Shown here one piece after another: positions 46,638-59,730 of a stretch of 64,000 bases of DNA (the stretch's first letter is position 1; each line of letters starts with the position of its first letter). The notes below the pieces were generated by a model. The model searched no databases and had not been told where the DNA came from. It saw only the letters and a program-made list of their open reading frames with translations. The stretch comes from Trogon surrucura (taxonomy: Eukaryota; Chordata; Aves; Trogoniformes; Trogonidae), in contig CM036624.1 of NCBI GenBank assembly GCA_020746105.1, positions 22,590,084 through 22,654,083 of the forward strand. Direction: 5' to 3'. Made by a program: the position numbers and the translations under genes.

Positions 46638-46804
46638 ATACAGCCCTCGCCTTCCTCCTCCTCTTCGGAGGATGGGGGGGGGACGGCGGGAAAAAGAGCC
46701 TCCCCCGCAGGGGAGGGGAAGGGGGGAGAGGGAGGGGAAGGGAAAGGGGGGGTAAGCGCCGCGGAAGCTCCCGGCGATGGGGAGGTCGGTCCTGAGCCGC
46801 TTTG

Positions 46805-46814
46805 CAATATATAG
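46805..46814 (-). promoter_or_regulatory. FOXE3 TATA box
   Basis: CTATATATTG on the minus strand predicts a start near 46780 and a 5' UTR of about 140 bases with no AUG before the proposed start codon. The flanks are CpG-rich. The surrounding CpG island runs from about 45.45 to 47.2 kb. Confidence 0.6.
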
Positions 46815-47760
46815 GGCGGCCGCCCTCCGCCCCCCCATCCCCCGGAGGGGCGTGCGGTGCCCGGTCCGGCCCGGCCCCTTTCTCTGGGTGGGGAGGCCTC
46901 TGGGGAGGGGTCTCGACTCCCACGGCTAAATCCCCCAGCCTTTCCCCAAGGTTTTATTTCGCAGCCTGCCCCCCCGAACAGTCCCTCCTCTAAGGGTCCC
47001 AGCGCGGCGGCCGGCTCCGCTCCCGGGCCGTTCTCTGCGGCGCTTTGCTTGCTTTTTAACTGATGTTTCCTCCCAGGAGAAAAATTAAACAAAACGAGTC
47101 CCGAAGGCCAGACCCGGGCGAGTTTGGTGCTGCAGCCAGCCCTCAGCACCAGAGCAGGTAACATTCTTCCGGGACCACCCCATCGCTTGGATTTCGTTGT
47201 CTTTTCTTTCGTGGGAAAAGTGCTCAGAGGCCGTCTGGGACGCAGCGGCTGCAACAGCCAGGGGATTTCCCCCAAACCAGGGCCCTCTGTTTAGTTACTT
47301 TGTAGGCTGGTGAGACGCCCTGGGTAAAGAAATCCTGGGAAAAGGTGGTAGTTTTTTGATTGGTTGTTTGTTTTTTTTTTGCTTTTCCCCTGGGAGAAAG
47401 GAAAGCGGTCTGCAGCGCTCAAGGGTGCCCGCAGGTACCTCTCGCCGGGCGGACAAGGAATGTGGGACAGGGATGGCATTTTGGGGGTGGACAGGGGAGG
47501 CAGGGGTCTCTCTGTCACTGCAGACGGTCTGAGCCCACGGCTGAAGCTGAAGGAAGACGCGGGACTTGGAAAGCCCTGCTGGGGTTTCAGCATAAACTTC
47601 TTCAGATCTCCTCCTACACTCCAGAGCCGACTGGGTGGAATTGCAGCCCCCGCCTTCCAGTATATGCCGATATCAGAGCTGGGGGCTGCTAGCCTCTTTA
47701 TTTGCACCAAAAAATCTTTGGGTTTTCACACTGTTCTCACTCCTTGCTGCTGAGCATCAC
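46815..47760. other. FOXE3 upstream flank, CpG-rich then unique
   Basis: No gene. CpG-rich to about 47.1 kb, then ordinary unique sequence. It contains an NF-Y-type CCAAT box read on the minus strand (ACCAATCA, about 47358-47365) and TGCTGAGCA (47748-47756), a MARE-like half-site of the type used by Maf proteins in lens genes. Both lie 0.5-1 kb upstream of the predicted start, so direct promoter function is uncertain. Confidence 0.4.
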
Positions 47761-50700
47761 CTCTAAGCCAGCTGTCTGCCCACGGAGAACCCATCCTGAA
47801 GAAGGTAAGAGAGCTGCTGCATAAGGGTGGGCTGGACAAGCCCAATCATAGCTTTATATGTAGCTACACGTCTATGTCCTGAGAATCTGGGTGGAAATGT
47901 CTACACAATTAACAACAGTAAATCCCTCCATAAGTCCTGCATCGAGAAAAAAAATCACAACCTTCAACTTTGTAACTTGGTTGAAATTATTTCTGATAGC
48001 AGAACAGGACAAAGTTCTTTTTCTGCAGAGGCAAGTAAGTGATCTCGACCAGGCTGTATCATCCTTCTCCCTTTCTTTTTAAACTACAAAGTCACTTAGG
48101 CTTTTGGAAAAGATTCTTCACTTTCCTTTCAGTGTTTTCTAGTGGTTTTAAATTCACTGACCGGATTATTTTCCACCATTGCTCATTTCCCTGCTTCTGT
48201 CTGCATGAAATTTTGTTCTTGCTTTATTTTTCCTGAAGATGCCTGTGGCTCTTCTTCCTCCCTCCAGGGCTCAGGCAGGGAATTGTGGGTCTCACAGAAT
48301 CATGTCAGGTCCAATCCTGGTCTGCCAGTTTCCCTTCCGCCAAATGAGGATAACAACATGAGTGTAAGGCGCTGGCTGGGGCAGACAGCAGGTGAGAAAA
48401 GGTGAAATGCAGCCCTAGAGAAAGGGGCCTTTCTCCACAAAAGGCACAGATCCTCAGTGAGGAAAGTAACCCAAGGGCATGGAAGGGACAATTCATTCAC
48501 CTTGGGAGAGCTGAGGGAAACAGGATATTATATTTCTCCCAGAGAATGAATTTAAAACAAGTGAGCATTTGAATGCTGCCAGTTGATTTCAGTCACAGGA
48601 TCTAACTTTTCCAGTCACTGGAGAGGGTGGCAGGACAGATGCCCAGGCAGGGAGTCACTAGAGATCGCTCCAGGATGAACAAAGAAAATTACCCGCTCTG
48701 GGGCAGATGGAAACTTTCAGCTCTGCAGACATCAGCTGATGAGGTTTTTATGTTGATGTGAGGAGTTTAATGTATTCTGATCTAGCAAGAATAGGTTTGG
48801 GAGGGCAAAAATGTTACAAGGTGCAAAACAGGAACAGCTTTTGTCATTCAATCATATCAAACAGCCCTTGCTTATTGCTCATTCTCTCATTTATTTTGTT
48901 CATCTAAACATCAGAATAGGAGTTGGAAATAAAAATCTGACAGTATGGCTGGGTCTGGAGCTGCCTGCACCTGAGATCACATCTAGTGAAGGAAGAGACA
49001 TCTCATCTGGACAATGGGGTATGAAGACCCAACTGTGTGAAGTGTTTATAGTCCAAGGCTCTGATCTCATGTCATTTTACACACAGCAGGAGAAGTCCTG
49101 GCCCTGTCTCCAGCTGTGGGTTGGCTGAGACTCCAGTGGGTGAGTAGTTACTCTAAAGCTGACGGAATCATTCGAATTGTTCTCAACTTCACCAGGTTGG
49201 GACCCAGATATCAAACTAGTTTTGACAGACAGATAAAAGAGCAGGATGAAGGTGGGCAGGAGCATGCAGGCAAGAAACAAAGTGTGTTTTACCATTGGAT
49301 AAGGAAAGCCAACCCAGACAGACTCCAGTTGCCACATATGCTTTACGACTCAGGGTGTTCTTCCTGGCCCAGATCTTTTACAAAAAGGTGAAAGACAATA
49401 ATAAAGACCAAATACAACCAAATACAATCTGGATGAATCTTTAAAATGAAGCAATGAGGAGGGAATAAATCACATGTGCCAACATTTGTTGCATTCTGTT
49501 TAAGTTTATTCTAACCAATTACACAGAGTGATTTCAACTGCTCTTTTACCTCCAGCTACCACTCCGTCCTTCACTAGAGCTGCAGCCTTCTTTAGAAACT
49601 TTGCACACACAAAGAGCTTTACAGCAGGGGTGAACTTGCTTCACTGGAGAGGAACAGGGCTATGCACCCTCAGAGAGCTGCCGTTGCAAGCACCCCGTGC
49701 ACTCAGGCAGGTAGTGCACTGGTGGTACGCAGGACACATTTCCAAGCTGCTCTTTGCAACCACATGGGTTGGAAAAACATACACTTCATTGCCCCAAAAC
49801 AAAGTCTTCTGCTAAACCACGTGCAGCTTGGGGGTAACTGGGCAAGATGCTCAGATTCCTTAAAATTGCCATGCTGAGAAACCAGTGGTTTTGCCCTGTC
49901 TTGAGTGAAATAGTAGCCTAAGATATATGCACTGGGCAGAGTTGCATTTGGAGCCTTCCTTTTTGCAGACACCTCCCCCCTTATGGGTGACTCTGCTTCA
50001 TAACTACCTCAGTCACCCATGGGATGTGGGAGAAAGAAGAGGGGGTGGGAGCCCTGGGAGCAAGGACTTTTCTGGTTCTTCTCCCAAGGACTACTTCAGT
50101 GAGCATTCCAAAGTATCCTCCAGCCTCAGAGCCAGTTGTGGCCTCTGGAGAATGCTTCGATGATACAGAACCTGCTGATGGTGCTCTTCGCATGTCCCTG
50201 AAATACCTCATCACTTACTAACAACCAAACACTGGCTGAAAGCTGTGTGAGCACTGCTGCCTGGAAATAACAGTGGTTGAGTTTATTCCCACCCTCAGCA
50301 CATCCCTCTCTGTATCCATCCATGCTCTAAACTCCAAGACAGAGACCCTCAGAAGAAGCTTGAGAGACTCTCTCACCACAGGTACTTTGTGTGGTGGAAA
50401 GGCTTCACCAACAGAAGGTAAATCATGTTGCTCACAGCTCAGAACATGCGGATGAAGTGACTAGAACTTGGGGAGGGTGAGGGGAAATCCTTTACTTTTA
50501 GGAGATTTCCCTCACGGGATACCACCTCTCAGAGGACAAATGTGTGACAGAAAGCAGCGATGACAGTGAAACAGGAGACCCAGAGAGTCAGCTCCATGGC
50601 TTATAACCACAGCTAGCACGCATGCAGGAGTCGGAGCACCATGCTGCTCAGCTGCAGGATCAGCAGTCATGCAAAAACCAGTCCAGGACACCAGGGTGTG

Positions 50701-53700
50701 ACAGCCAGGGGGTCAAAGGAGTCACAATTAAACACCCTTTCTGAGCTACTCCATTTCTTCAAGATGCAGGGAGCAGATAACCAAAGCAAGTAAATTCTTC
50801 CTGAGAACTAACAATTTGGGTCACTAACATATTTGTAGGTAGTTGTTCAACAAAGTCGAAGCAAAATCATTTATTCACAAAAAAAGTAAAGGTAAAGCAT
50901 ATACCAAATCAAGGAACATCAGGGAAAAATTTCTAAAGAAAGAAACTATTCTTCACCTTTGTGGGGAAGTATTTTTTCCACTACAAACAATCTGTATTTC
51001 TCCCCCACCCCCTATTAATTTTGATATAAAAATTGTGAAGTTGTCTTTTATTCCTATGGAAATAAAGGGGATGGGAAAAAAATATTTCTTTCTTGTTGTC
51101 TATTTACCAGAAATAATGCTATTAGCAGAAACATCTACTTGTTTAAACTTGACAGAAACCAAAAAAGATTCTAAGAAAAATCCAAAGAAATCTAAAGGGG
51201 CTGGTATGATCATTGTGCTACAACCACAGCACAAGTCCAAAGAACCCCTCTTGGTCAACCTGTCCTACCAACAAGCTGCTCTGAACAGCCTTGACTGTTC
51301 TCCAACAGCCTAGAGTTCCCTTCGACTATTCTTCTATCCTGGAAGGACTCAGGTTATGCAACACCCAGAGGCAGTGGAATAAACCATCATACAAAATTAC
51401 TGAGGACAACCCCTGCAAAGCAGATCTTCTCAAGAAACCTCTGTCTCCTGCTTTTCAGCTGCCTCCAATTCTCCTTAAAAAACTGTCACATCCCAACAAA
51501 ATGTTGATGCACGCTGACCAGGTTTCCCAGGTTTTGTTCAGAGGATGTGGGGTAGGAAGTTAAAGCTCAGTGCCCTGCAGGCTTGTTCTACAAAACTCAT
51601 TCACAGTCCCTCCTGAGAAATTTTGATGCTTCCACCCTATAGACAGCCAAGTCTATGGGAGAACCCAGCCCATTGGACCTGCCAAAAGCCTCTGCAAATC
51701 CATCTGAGGATCACAAAAACGAAACAGGAACAGGTAGGAAAACTTAACCTGGGTACAGTCACTGCAGCAGGAGTGTTTTGTGCACTTCCATGCTATCTTC
51801 CTCTCCCTGATGTCACATGTTGGCTGAAGCCCTCCCCATGCTGGGAAGCTCTGCCTCTGCCCCAGTGCTTGAAAGCCACCATGGGGAAGGCACTTCTGCA
51901 CACACTTTTTCTCCACCACAGACCTATCCAGTCCCCCAAACCTGCCAGCGCCTGCGTTTTTCAGTGAAATCAAGGAACTAATGTCCAAGTACCCCAGATG
52001 CAGCACACCAGGACTCCAAGGCAAGGACTTCACTGTAAAATTTTCCCTTGTTCATTTGCTACTCCTTTAAAACTACCAGATCGACTAGCTGCAAGCCCAG
52101 GCGTATGGTTAAAATCCCACCTTGCTAGCTTAATACCAGTTCTCTTTTTCCTCTGTTTAAATGCTCCTGCCAGCACTGATTTCATTCACTCTAACCATAA
52201 TAGCCTTTTCCCTCCCCTTAGGCCAGGAACACACCTCTGTCATGGAAAATTTCCCTCTGTCTCGTACCTTCAGCCCTGTCTGCCTGCAGCCAGGCTAGCA
52301 GGCTGGTTTTTTTCTCACCGCTTAAAATATTTTTGAAACAAAAGCTCTTTAATCCCCCCAGCCTAGCCAGGCACCTCTGGCAATCCCCTCCTGGTAGTGC
52401 AGGGAGAGCACGGATTTCATCAGGAGGGATGGGGCACCCCACGAGCTGGTGGGACCAGGTGGGTGGAGGCTTGAGATGGTGGGAATGGAGCAGAGATGGG
52501 AGAAGGGAGAGTATCCCAGCCAGGGTGCAGAGGTGAAACCAGGAGATGTTGATGGGGTGGGGGAAGGAAAGCAGAGATCCTCCCACCCAACCCACATGCC
52601 CACTTATTAGACTGGAGAGGGGTCTGCAAGACCTACAATGCCAACAGGGACCCAGGGGCTGGCAGTCAAGCACAACACCTCTGCTGGGCATAAAGTCTGG
52701 CAAGAGAAGAGCCAAGTCCAGGAGCAAGACCTTCATGTTCCCCAGGCCTAGAGGGGGTGGCCTCACCACTGCCCAGCCATTCTTTGCCAAATAGGGACAT
52801 TTCACCACACGTATGTGTTGGTGGAGAAGCTGCCTGTCCAGAGGGGAGGCAACTTGGCTAAGGTTATGAGGACGTCACTTGCCTTTAAGACCACTTCACA
52901 AATGATCAATAACTAAAATTTCATGCAATGACTTCAAAGTACATGTGGTGCATGAAGCAGGCCTCCAGCCACGACAGACCAGTGTTCATCACATCATTTC
53001 CTCATGAGAAGGTGAGAGAGATGACTCGCACTCAAATGAGACTGGACAAGGATGAATCACAGTGTTTGCCTCACATTCCTTCTAGCCAAAACCATCCCTG
53101 TTTGGTGCTAGTTGCAGCTGGGAGAACTAAGCTAGACATTTCTTTATTTGAGGGTCCACAAAGATCCAATTAGTTTACTTCCATCTGTCACTTCTAAAGT
53201 GCTGTGAACACAAGGGTCCTCCAGCTGAGATGGGAATCTCCATATCACAGCAGTGTCTGATACAGGTAGGCAGCTGGCACCAGCATCCATGTCCTGGGCA
53301 CGTTCTGTCAGAGCCGAGTGCCTGGGGAGAGTGTTTGTGGTTCATTTATCACTGCTTGCTCTGGAGTAGCTGTTCTGGAGGACCACACCACATCACTTCT
53401 GTTTCTGCAGTGGTATCCCAGCTGCATCCAAGCTAGTCAAGAGGTGATGTGTCTTTGGTGAATTGCTTGTTTGGATGAGAAACAATTGTTGCCAGTCAGC
53501 AGCATATTTGAGCCAGCTCTATAATTTAGGGAGGCTGGTTTCACCAAAAGCAACACTCGTACCTCCCCAGCCTCTCCAAGCAGTGTGAACTACAGGAACC
53601 CTTGCATCTTTGCTGGGGCTCCAAGCCTCTCTCACACCTCTTTTTCTTGGCTTTTTGTCTTTGGGCCTGCAGCTCCCAGGGCTGTCCTTCAACTCACGTT

Positions 53701-56454
53701 CCCTGCTCATAGTCCTTACCTCAGGTACTATGACACAGGTCACTGATTTGCCCATCTTGCAGCAGCAAACCCTGCCCATCCATGCAGAGGTGGACTTGAG
53801 AGAGCTCCAAAGCACTCGCAAACTCCTGGTCTCGCATCTTCTCTGTTCATATTGCCAGCTTGAAACCACATTTTAGCCTGGGTCAAAAGAGTCAATATGA
53901 TGCTAGAGAGGAACTGTAGATTTTGATAACATATTAGGCTAAAGGGGTTGCAAGGTTCCTCTAGAAGATTGGTAATAAGGCCAGCTCCACCTGGTAATGT
54001 CACCTTGAGTATAAATAATGAGGGAGACAGATTTGGACTTGAAACCTGTCTTGGATCCTGGATACCTAACAGGATAGATCCAAAACAGGACACTGACCCC
54101 CCCCCATCCTTACCAGCTAAACATGGAATAGAGTTCAGCCTGCACTACATCTCAGCTTCAAGAAGGGCCCACGAGCGTGGATCAGAGACCACAAGATGTC
54201 AACCTCAAACATCCTTCTTTGAAAACATCTAATACAGTGTGTCCTTGGGGAATGGTCAGAAATTATTTTGCCTGTTTCTAAATGGGGATAGCAAGTAGAG
54301 CATAAAGGATTGACTCATCTGAAATAAAGCAGAAAGCCAGTGGCTTAATCAGGACCACAGTCCAAATACTCTCTGATGGAACCAAGAAATCTTACTCATG
54401 CTGACTTTGCAGACACATCTAATTAGCATCTCTAGGAGCTTTTCCCACATACATCATGTTGTTTGAGTTACACTGCATATATTGCACGCATTTAGTTTTT
54501 GTTCTCATGGAATACATTTTTTACCACGACTCTGTAGGATGGAGTGGATGGCTTCACTAGGCAGGTTAAATTTCCTCTGAACTTTAATGATTTACCTTTT
54601 GAATAGGAATAAGTGAATAACAGTCTCTGTGTGGAATTTCCTGAATGAAAATCCTGTGGCAAAAGAGCACAAGATCCTTCTTTTTTCCAATGCAGCCAGA
54701 ACTTCAGTATTTGTCTCACCTTCTCTGTCTGCTCCATCTGACAAGCTTGAGTGAAATCAATGGCGAGGAGGCTGTCTGCGAAGCATGGCAGGCCTGCAGA
54801 GACCTGAGACATTGAAATGCCAGGGGAAGAGAGAATTTCTCTTCCAGGGATGACCAAGACGATGTTTTGTTCTTGCAGAGGAAATAGTGAATTAAACACT
54901 TCAGCAGAGCTTCATGATGGGAGTCAAGCTGAGAGGGAAGTGTTGTCCCTTAGTGTTATGGGAAGAATACCTCGTCAAATGACATGAAGTCATCACCTAG
55001 AAGACAACAACTGAAAGTCTCCAGAAGGTAAAGGGACTAGGTTTGATACTGATTTCTGCAGGCCTAAGAGAATTCAAGAGTAAAAAATGAGCATCAACTG
55101 CTCCCTTCCTCTTTCTCAGTCTGTTGTCTGCACTACATACTATTCTTTTGGAAGATGCTCACATAATTTAACGTTACCCAATTTCTCTCCATCAAACTTT
55201 GACTGGACAAACTCTGCACAAATTTACCTGCCTTATGTCTCTCTCACCAAGATTGGTATATCTTCAAAGACCTAAAAGATCAAAAGTGTGCAGCTTGTGC
55301 CCCACCAGGCAGGAAGGGAAACTGAGGCAGGGGGAAGACACAGGAAACCTGGAGCAAGCCTGGGGGTGCATCAAAAGAGAAAAAAGTCAGGATCTGGTCA
55401 TCATTCCTCCAGCATAAGTAGTCTGGGAGAGGTTTGTAAGAGCAATTTAGGAACCCAGTTTCCATCCAACGAGAGCTGGACACTTGCATCCTGCCATAAA
55501 GTTTTTAAAGGGAAAAAAAATTAAAATCAACGGCAACCAAAATCAGTCCTAAATGGTACAAACATGTCCAGGCATAGTGGAAGCCAAAAAGAAAAGCTGT
55601 CTTGAGTCCCAGATGAACAGCACATTGACATAGAGATATTTGAGATAAGTACTTAGCCACGAGCCTGAAAGGGTTAAGAGGAGCCCTTGTGAGAGTTCAG
55701 CAGCTTCCACCACAGTATCAGCAGGTTACCAACAGGTCCTGATGGCTTGGCCTTGTAAAGCCACAAAGCCCAGAGGCTGGCAGATGCCATGGCTCTGTTC
55801 TTCCAGAACAGAAGGCCAAACCTAGCCTCCAACAGCCAACAAAATCCCAGGGGATAAGAGATGAGCAAGGTAGGATGGAAGGCCTTTTTAGCAGTCAGGG
55901 GTCCGTGCCGTAAGAGCCCTGTGGGACTGAGGTTGGCTTCCTTCCCAGGGTTGCTAACCCTTGCATTTTCATCACATGTTTCTCAGAGTGGGAAGGATTT
56001 ATTTCCCTGTAATTGGGGTTTTTTTCCCCTTACACCACAGCTGAGGAGTCGCAATTGCAATGACAACGTGAAAACCAGGATCCCGCATGCACAACCCCAG
56101 AGGGCAAAGAAAGACCCAGTGTTGCTGACTGTGGTGAAAGCAGGCAGACAGGAAAAATGCTCTTTTTATTTCTAAGCCAGTGTCAAGAATTTGGCTGGCC
56201 TAATCATCAAGCCCGAGGTGCTTCTGGTTCCTCATCATCAGCTGCCAGGAGCACATCTCAGTGTTGAGTAGACCCCATGGAGGGATGTCAGCACTGGCTG
56301 GGTGACAGTCCTTGGCCTCTAGAGTTAGGAAGTCACTTCTCCACCAAAGCCAAGACCGACTGAGAACCTCCCCGGGGGAGCAAATTGCAGCACGTGCCCT
56401 CTGTCAGCAGGAACCATTGCCAACTTCTCTCATGGGGCCACCTGCCAAGAGCTG
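47761..56454. other. Non-coding upstream region, no gene seen
   Basis: About 8.7 kb without a recognisable exon, repeat family or RNA gene. In human the next gene upstream of FOXE3 is CMPK1. I found no frame resembling its nucleoside-monophosphate-kinase domain here, so it probably lies beyond the window. Confidence 0.5.
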
Positions 56455-56515
56455 GGCTTGGGATAATCGTATCAAAATTCATTAACCTAATTATTGCTCG
56501 TTTTCCCGGGTGGGT
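56455..56515. promoter_or_regulatory. Small homeodomain-site cluster
   Basis: GGATAATC, ATTCATTAACC and CTAATTATTGC in succession within unique sequence. It could be the core of an enhancer; the segment is too short to judge. Confidence 0.3.
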
Positions 56516-58155
56516 GGAAAGGGACTTCAGCAAGCAGAGCAAGCACACCACAATAGCAGGCAGTACCTCCACACAGCCAGCGCTAGGACTTGTAAGGAGG
56601 CTCTGCCTCTTTCTTTACTATTTCCCCTACATACGCTCAAATTACAACCTTGGCAACTCCACACTCAGCAAATGCCTCGTTCTGCAAACAGATACTCAAT
56701 GCCCCAGAGGGACTCACAGGTCTCATTCAGGCTGATGCTTGCAAAGAACTCCCCTGCATTCCTACCCGTTCTGGGGAAAAACAGTGGCAACAGTGGCCCC
56801 AGGTTAAGCTTGCTGTGCAATGCTCTACGCAGGATCCAGATCAGAGCCCTGCAGATCATGTATGCCATGGGAGCAAGAGCAGAGCAGCCCTGTGCAACCT
56901 GGTGTCCTCGGCCACCTTCAGAGCATCACTGAATAAATGACCCTGCAAAGGAGGAGCTGATGGCAACTTTCCCTCTCTTTCCCCTGACTTTGTTGGACAT
57001 CCCCACAGCAGATTGAGCACTCATCCCAGACAGGGCAATTCTCATGAGCTTGATGAGAGCCGACTATATCCCACCTTTCATCTGACCCGGATCAAATGTC
57101 TTCTGGATCCTTCATAGAGCAACTAAAATCCTGAACAGAAAGGCAGGATGTGCTGGAAAGGCACTAGATAGACTGTTTGTATGCAGCAATGACACAACCA
57201 GGTAGTTTCATCTTTCTGGTTGGGGTAGGGAGATTTCAGATGTATTCAACAGCTCTCAGCATCACTTTGATCTGAATCAAACCAGTACTGATCACATTCC
57301 AACATCCTTCTTCCTAGGGTAAGGTCCCACCAGGACACAAAGTTATCATTCCCCTTATGTGTCTGGGAAGCTCCCCCACAGATCATTTGGAGAGTGGGAC
57401 AGAAAGAGTTCTTGGAATACACCTAATGGAAACAAATGGAGGGTAATTTCCAAGACATCTTTGCTCAACTACCTAGAAGAAACACATTACCAGCCTTGAA
57501 AATGGATTGATAGCTGCTGATCATTTCTCAGCAGAGTTACTTGGAGATGAAGGGTCAGAAACACAAGAAGAAAGGCTGGATTTACGTCCAGTGCTCTGGT
57601 GGTGTGGAGCAATGCGCTGCTCTCACCACCCGACTGCATACTGAAAACAGATAATGTTCACCACCTGCCTCAGAGACACCTTGCAAGGGTTAAAGTCATC
57701 AACCTGCTCATCCAAAAAGGCACAAGGAGCATGAAGAGCTTCAGTGCCTGATGTCAGCACGCTTACTGAATCACACCCAAACTTCTGGATCAGGACTCTG
57801 GGAAGCAACAGAAAACGCACGACGAGGTACCACTGCCAGCCTACACCAACAACAGCAGAGCAGAGAGCAGCGGTCACATCACCACTGGCCTGGGCTTCAC
57901 GTGTCACTGATTGACTCAAGTTTTAATTATGTCCCAATATCTCCACGTCTCCCAAAACACAAAGCTTTCAGCCAGGCAGTTCCTGCCAGCTGAAATTTCA
58001 TAAAGAGCAGCTAGTGACTAAGACAGCCCAACCTTCAAGTCAGATGCTAACAGCTTTGGACAAGTGTGGGATTTTTACACCCCTATCTGCAGGAAAATCT
58101 GATGTTTAGTGCCCTGACTGTGAGCAGGTCACTCTTAAACCCCTGAACATCCCAG

Positions 58156-58157
<2 letters not shown>
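56516..58157. other. Non-coding, no gene seen
   Basis: No exon or repeat recognised. Confidence 0.5.

Positions 58158-58193
<36 letters not shown>
58158..58193. repeat. A36 homopolymer
   Basis: Thirty-six consecutive A residues, with a second A run a few bases on. No retroposed body or target-site duplication is visible beside it. Confidence 0.95.
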
Positions 58194-58194
<1 letters not shown>

Positions 58195-58204
58195 CCCAAA
58201 AAAA

Positions 58205-58610
58205 AAAAAGCGCCGGAGGGGAATTGTACTGGCTCTAATCCCTTCTGCCATTCTGCATATTCATGGAACATTGTCATAACACATCAGCGGGACAAAAGGT
58301 CTGTCGGCACCTCCTCCTCATTCCTTTGATAAACCACGAGACAAATGCTGAGTAAACACTTGGAATCCATTCACTGCACTATTCTCATCGGGATGAGAAA
58401 GGGCTCCTCTTTCTTGCAGGCCCAGAGCTGCTCAGCCTAATAAAGTACGGCCCACGGCCCGTGAAAAGAGAGGCCTATGGATGATGAAAACATGGATTAT
58501 CTCATTTCACCCTCCTTGTATCAGACCCTGCTCACATTCTGAGTGCACTTGGTCTGACACGCAATTACACACACAAAAAAATAATAATAATAAAATTAAA
58601 AAAAAAAAAA
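58205..58610. promoter_or_regulatory. Candidate distal enhancer with TCF, forkhead, OTX and SOX sites
   Basis: Unique, evenly composed sequence with a POU-like TGCATATTCAT (about 58254-58264), CATTGT (58269-58274), TCF/LEF CTTTGAT (58324-58330), forkhead GTAAACA (58352-58358), OTX-type GGATTA (58494-58499) and CGCAATTAC (about 58560-58568). It lies about 12 kb upstream of the FOXE3 promoter. Strong enhancer-like look; conservation not tested. Confidence 0.45.
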
Positions 58611-59499
58611 GAAACCAAGGCAGGGGAAGGGGGTGTTTAGCGAATGGGGGGGGACTGTCCGTGAAATTTCACAGATGACCTTTCCCCAGTGGGAAAGCAA
58701 TTTGTTTCTGTCCCAGCCACCGCCAGGCGTTTTCTCATCGACATCAACATTCCCCTGAATATTGCGGTTGGTGGGAGAACAGATAACTCTCAAGAAAAAG
58801 CTTTGCCAGTAGTTCTGATGGACTGATTCAAGCTGGCGGTGAGCCCCCCAAGAGGTTCCTGAGCACCTGTTCAGCGGTTCCCTGGCCAGCCCACTGCCCT
58901 GGCTCTCCGTTCCCTGCTTGTCAACGGGTGCAGGCAAAGACCCCTTCTCCTCGGACTCCCACAGCTGTAAATTAAGACTCCTGAGGTCAGCCAAGTGCCT
59001 GGAGGACAAGGACTGACTTCTACACTCATAGAGAGATGAAAGCACCTTGGTGGTTTGGGTTCCCTGTGTGAAAAGCACGACGTGAGCCCAGCAGGTCAGG
59101 GCATGAGATCTCCTGTGCTGGAGGTCAATGAGCTCCAGAATGGAGATGAAACCATCCAGTTCCTTTGGTCAGGCTCGGAGTCCATCAGAACATGGAGCAA
59201 GTTGGTGGGACTTGGAGCAACACAGCTCCTTCAATCTTTATTCACACCTCTCATACAGGCAGAGACACAAGACATTTTTGTCAGATAACTAATAACCTCC
59301 CAAAAATCTGCATAAAGAGCCTGTTTACCGTTAGACGTTCAGTGACTTGACCAAGGTTATGCAGGACATCAATCACCAAAGTCACCCCCAGCAGCCTTCA
59401 GCATTGCCCAGCTCTCCAGAGGCTGTGTAACAAAGCTCAGCTCAGCGTCTGCAATAAAACGGAAAAAAAAAATTCAATAAACAAAACCAGGCATCTGAA
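58611..59499. other. Non-coding, no gene seen
   Basis: No exon or repeat recognised. Short G and A runs only. Confidence 0.5.
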
Positions 59500-59730
59500 A
59501 GAAATACCTTCCATTTAAATATGATTCTTTATTTGGAAGAATATGAGAAATTTTCAAAGTGAAAATTAATTTCAGGAACAGCACATGGGGAATGAGCACA
59601 CTTAATGCGTTTGTGCCCATAATGAAAAACAAGACACAATTAGTAATTGCTGTCAAATGATTAAGAAACAATTAATAGACTGCTAATTAGCTAGAGTCTC
59701 TTCTCTTTTAAATAAACATCTCATAAACCT
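59500..59730. promoter_or_regulatory. Candidate distal enhancer, dense homeodomain palindromes
   Basis: Very AT-rich but not simple repeat. CAATTAGTAATTG (59637-59649) is a perfect 13-bp palindrome of two head-to-head sites. GCTAATTAGC (59682-59691) is a 10-bp palindrome with an LHX-type core. Between them are TGATTAAG and ACAATTAAT, and upstream are CTTAATG and CATAATG. At least six ATTA/TAAT cores fall within 100 bases. This is the best enhancer-like block upstream of FOXE3 (about 13 kb). Confidence 0.5.

Noticed and set aside
58158-58193. A36 run as the tail of a processed pseudogene
   Set aside because: No gene-like body or target-site duplication is present on its left side.
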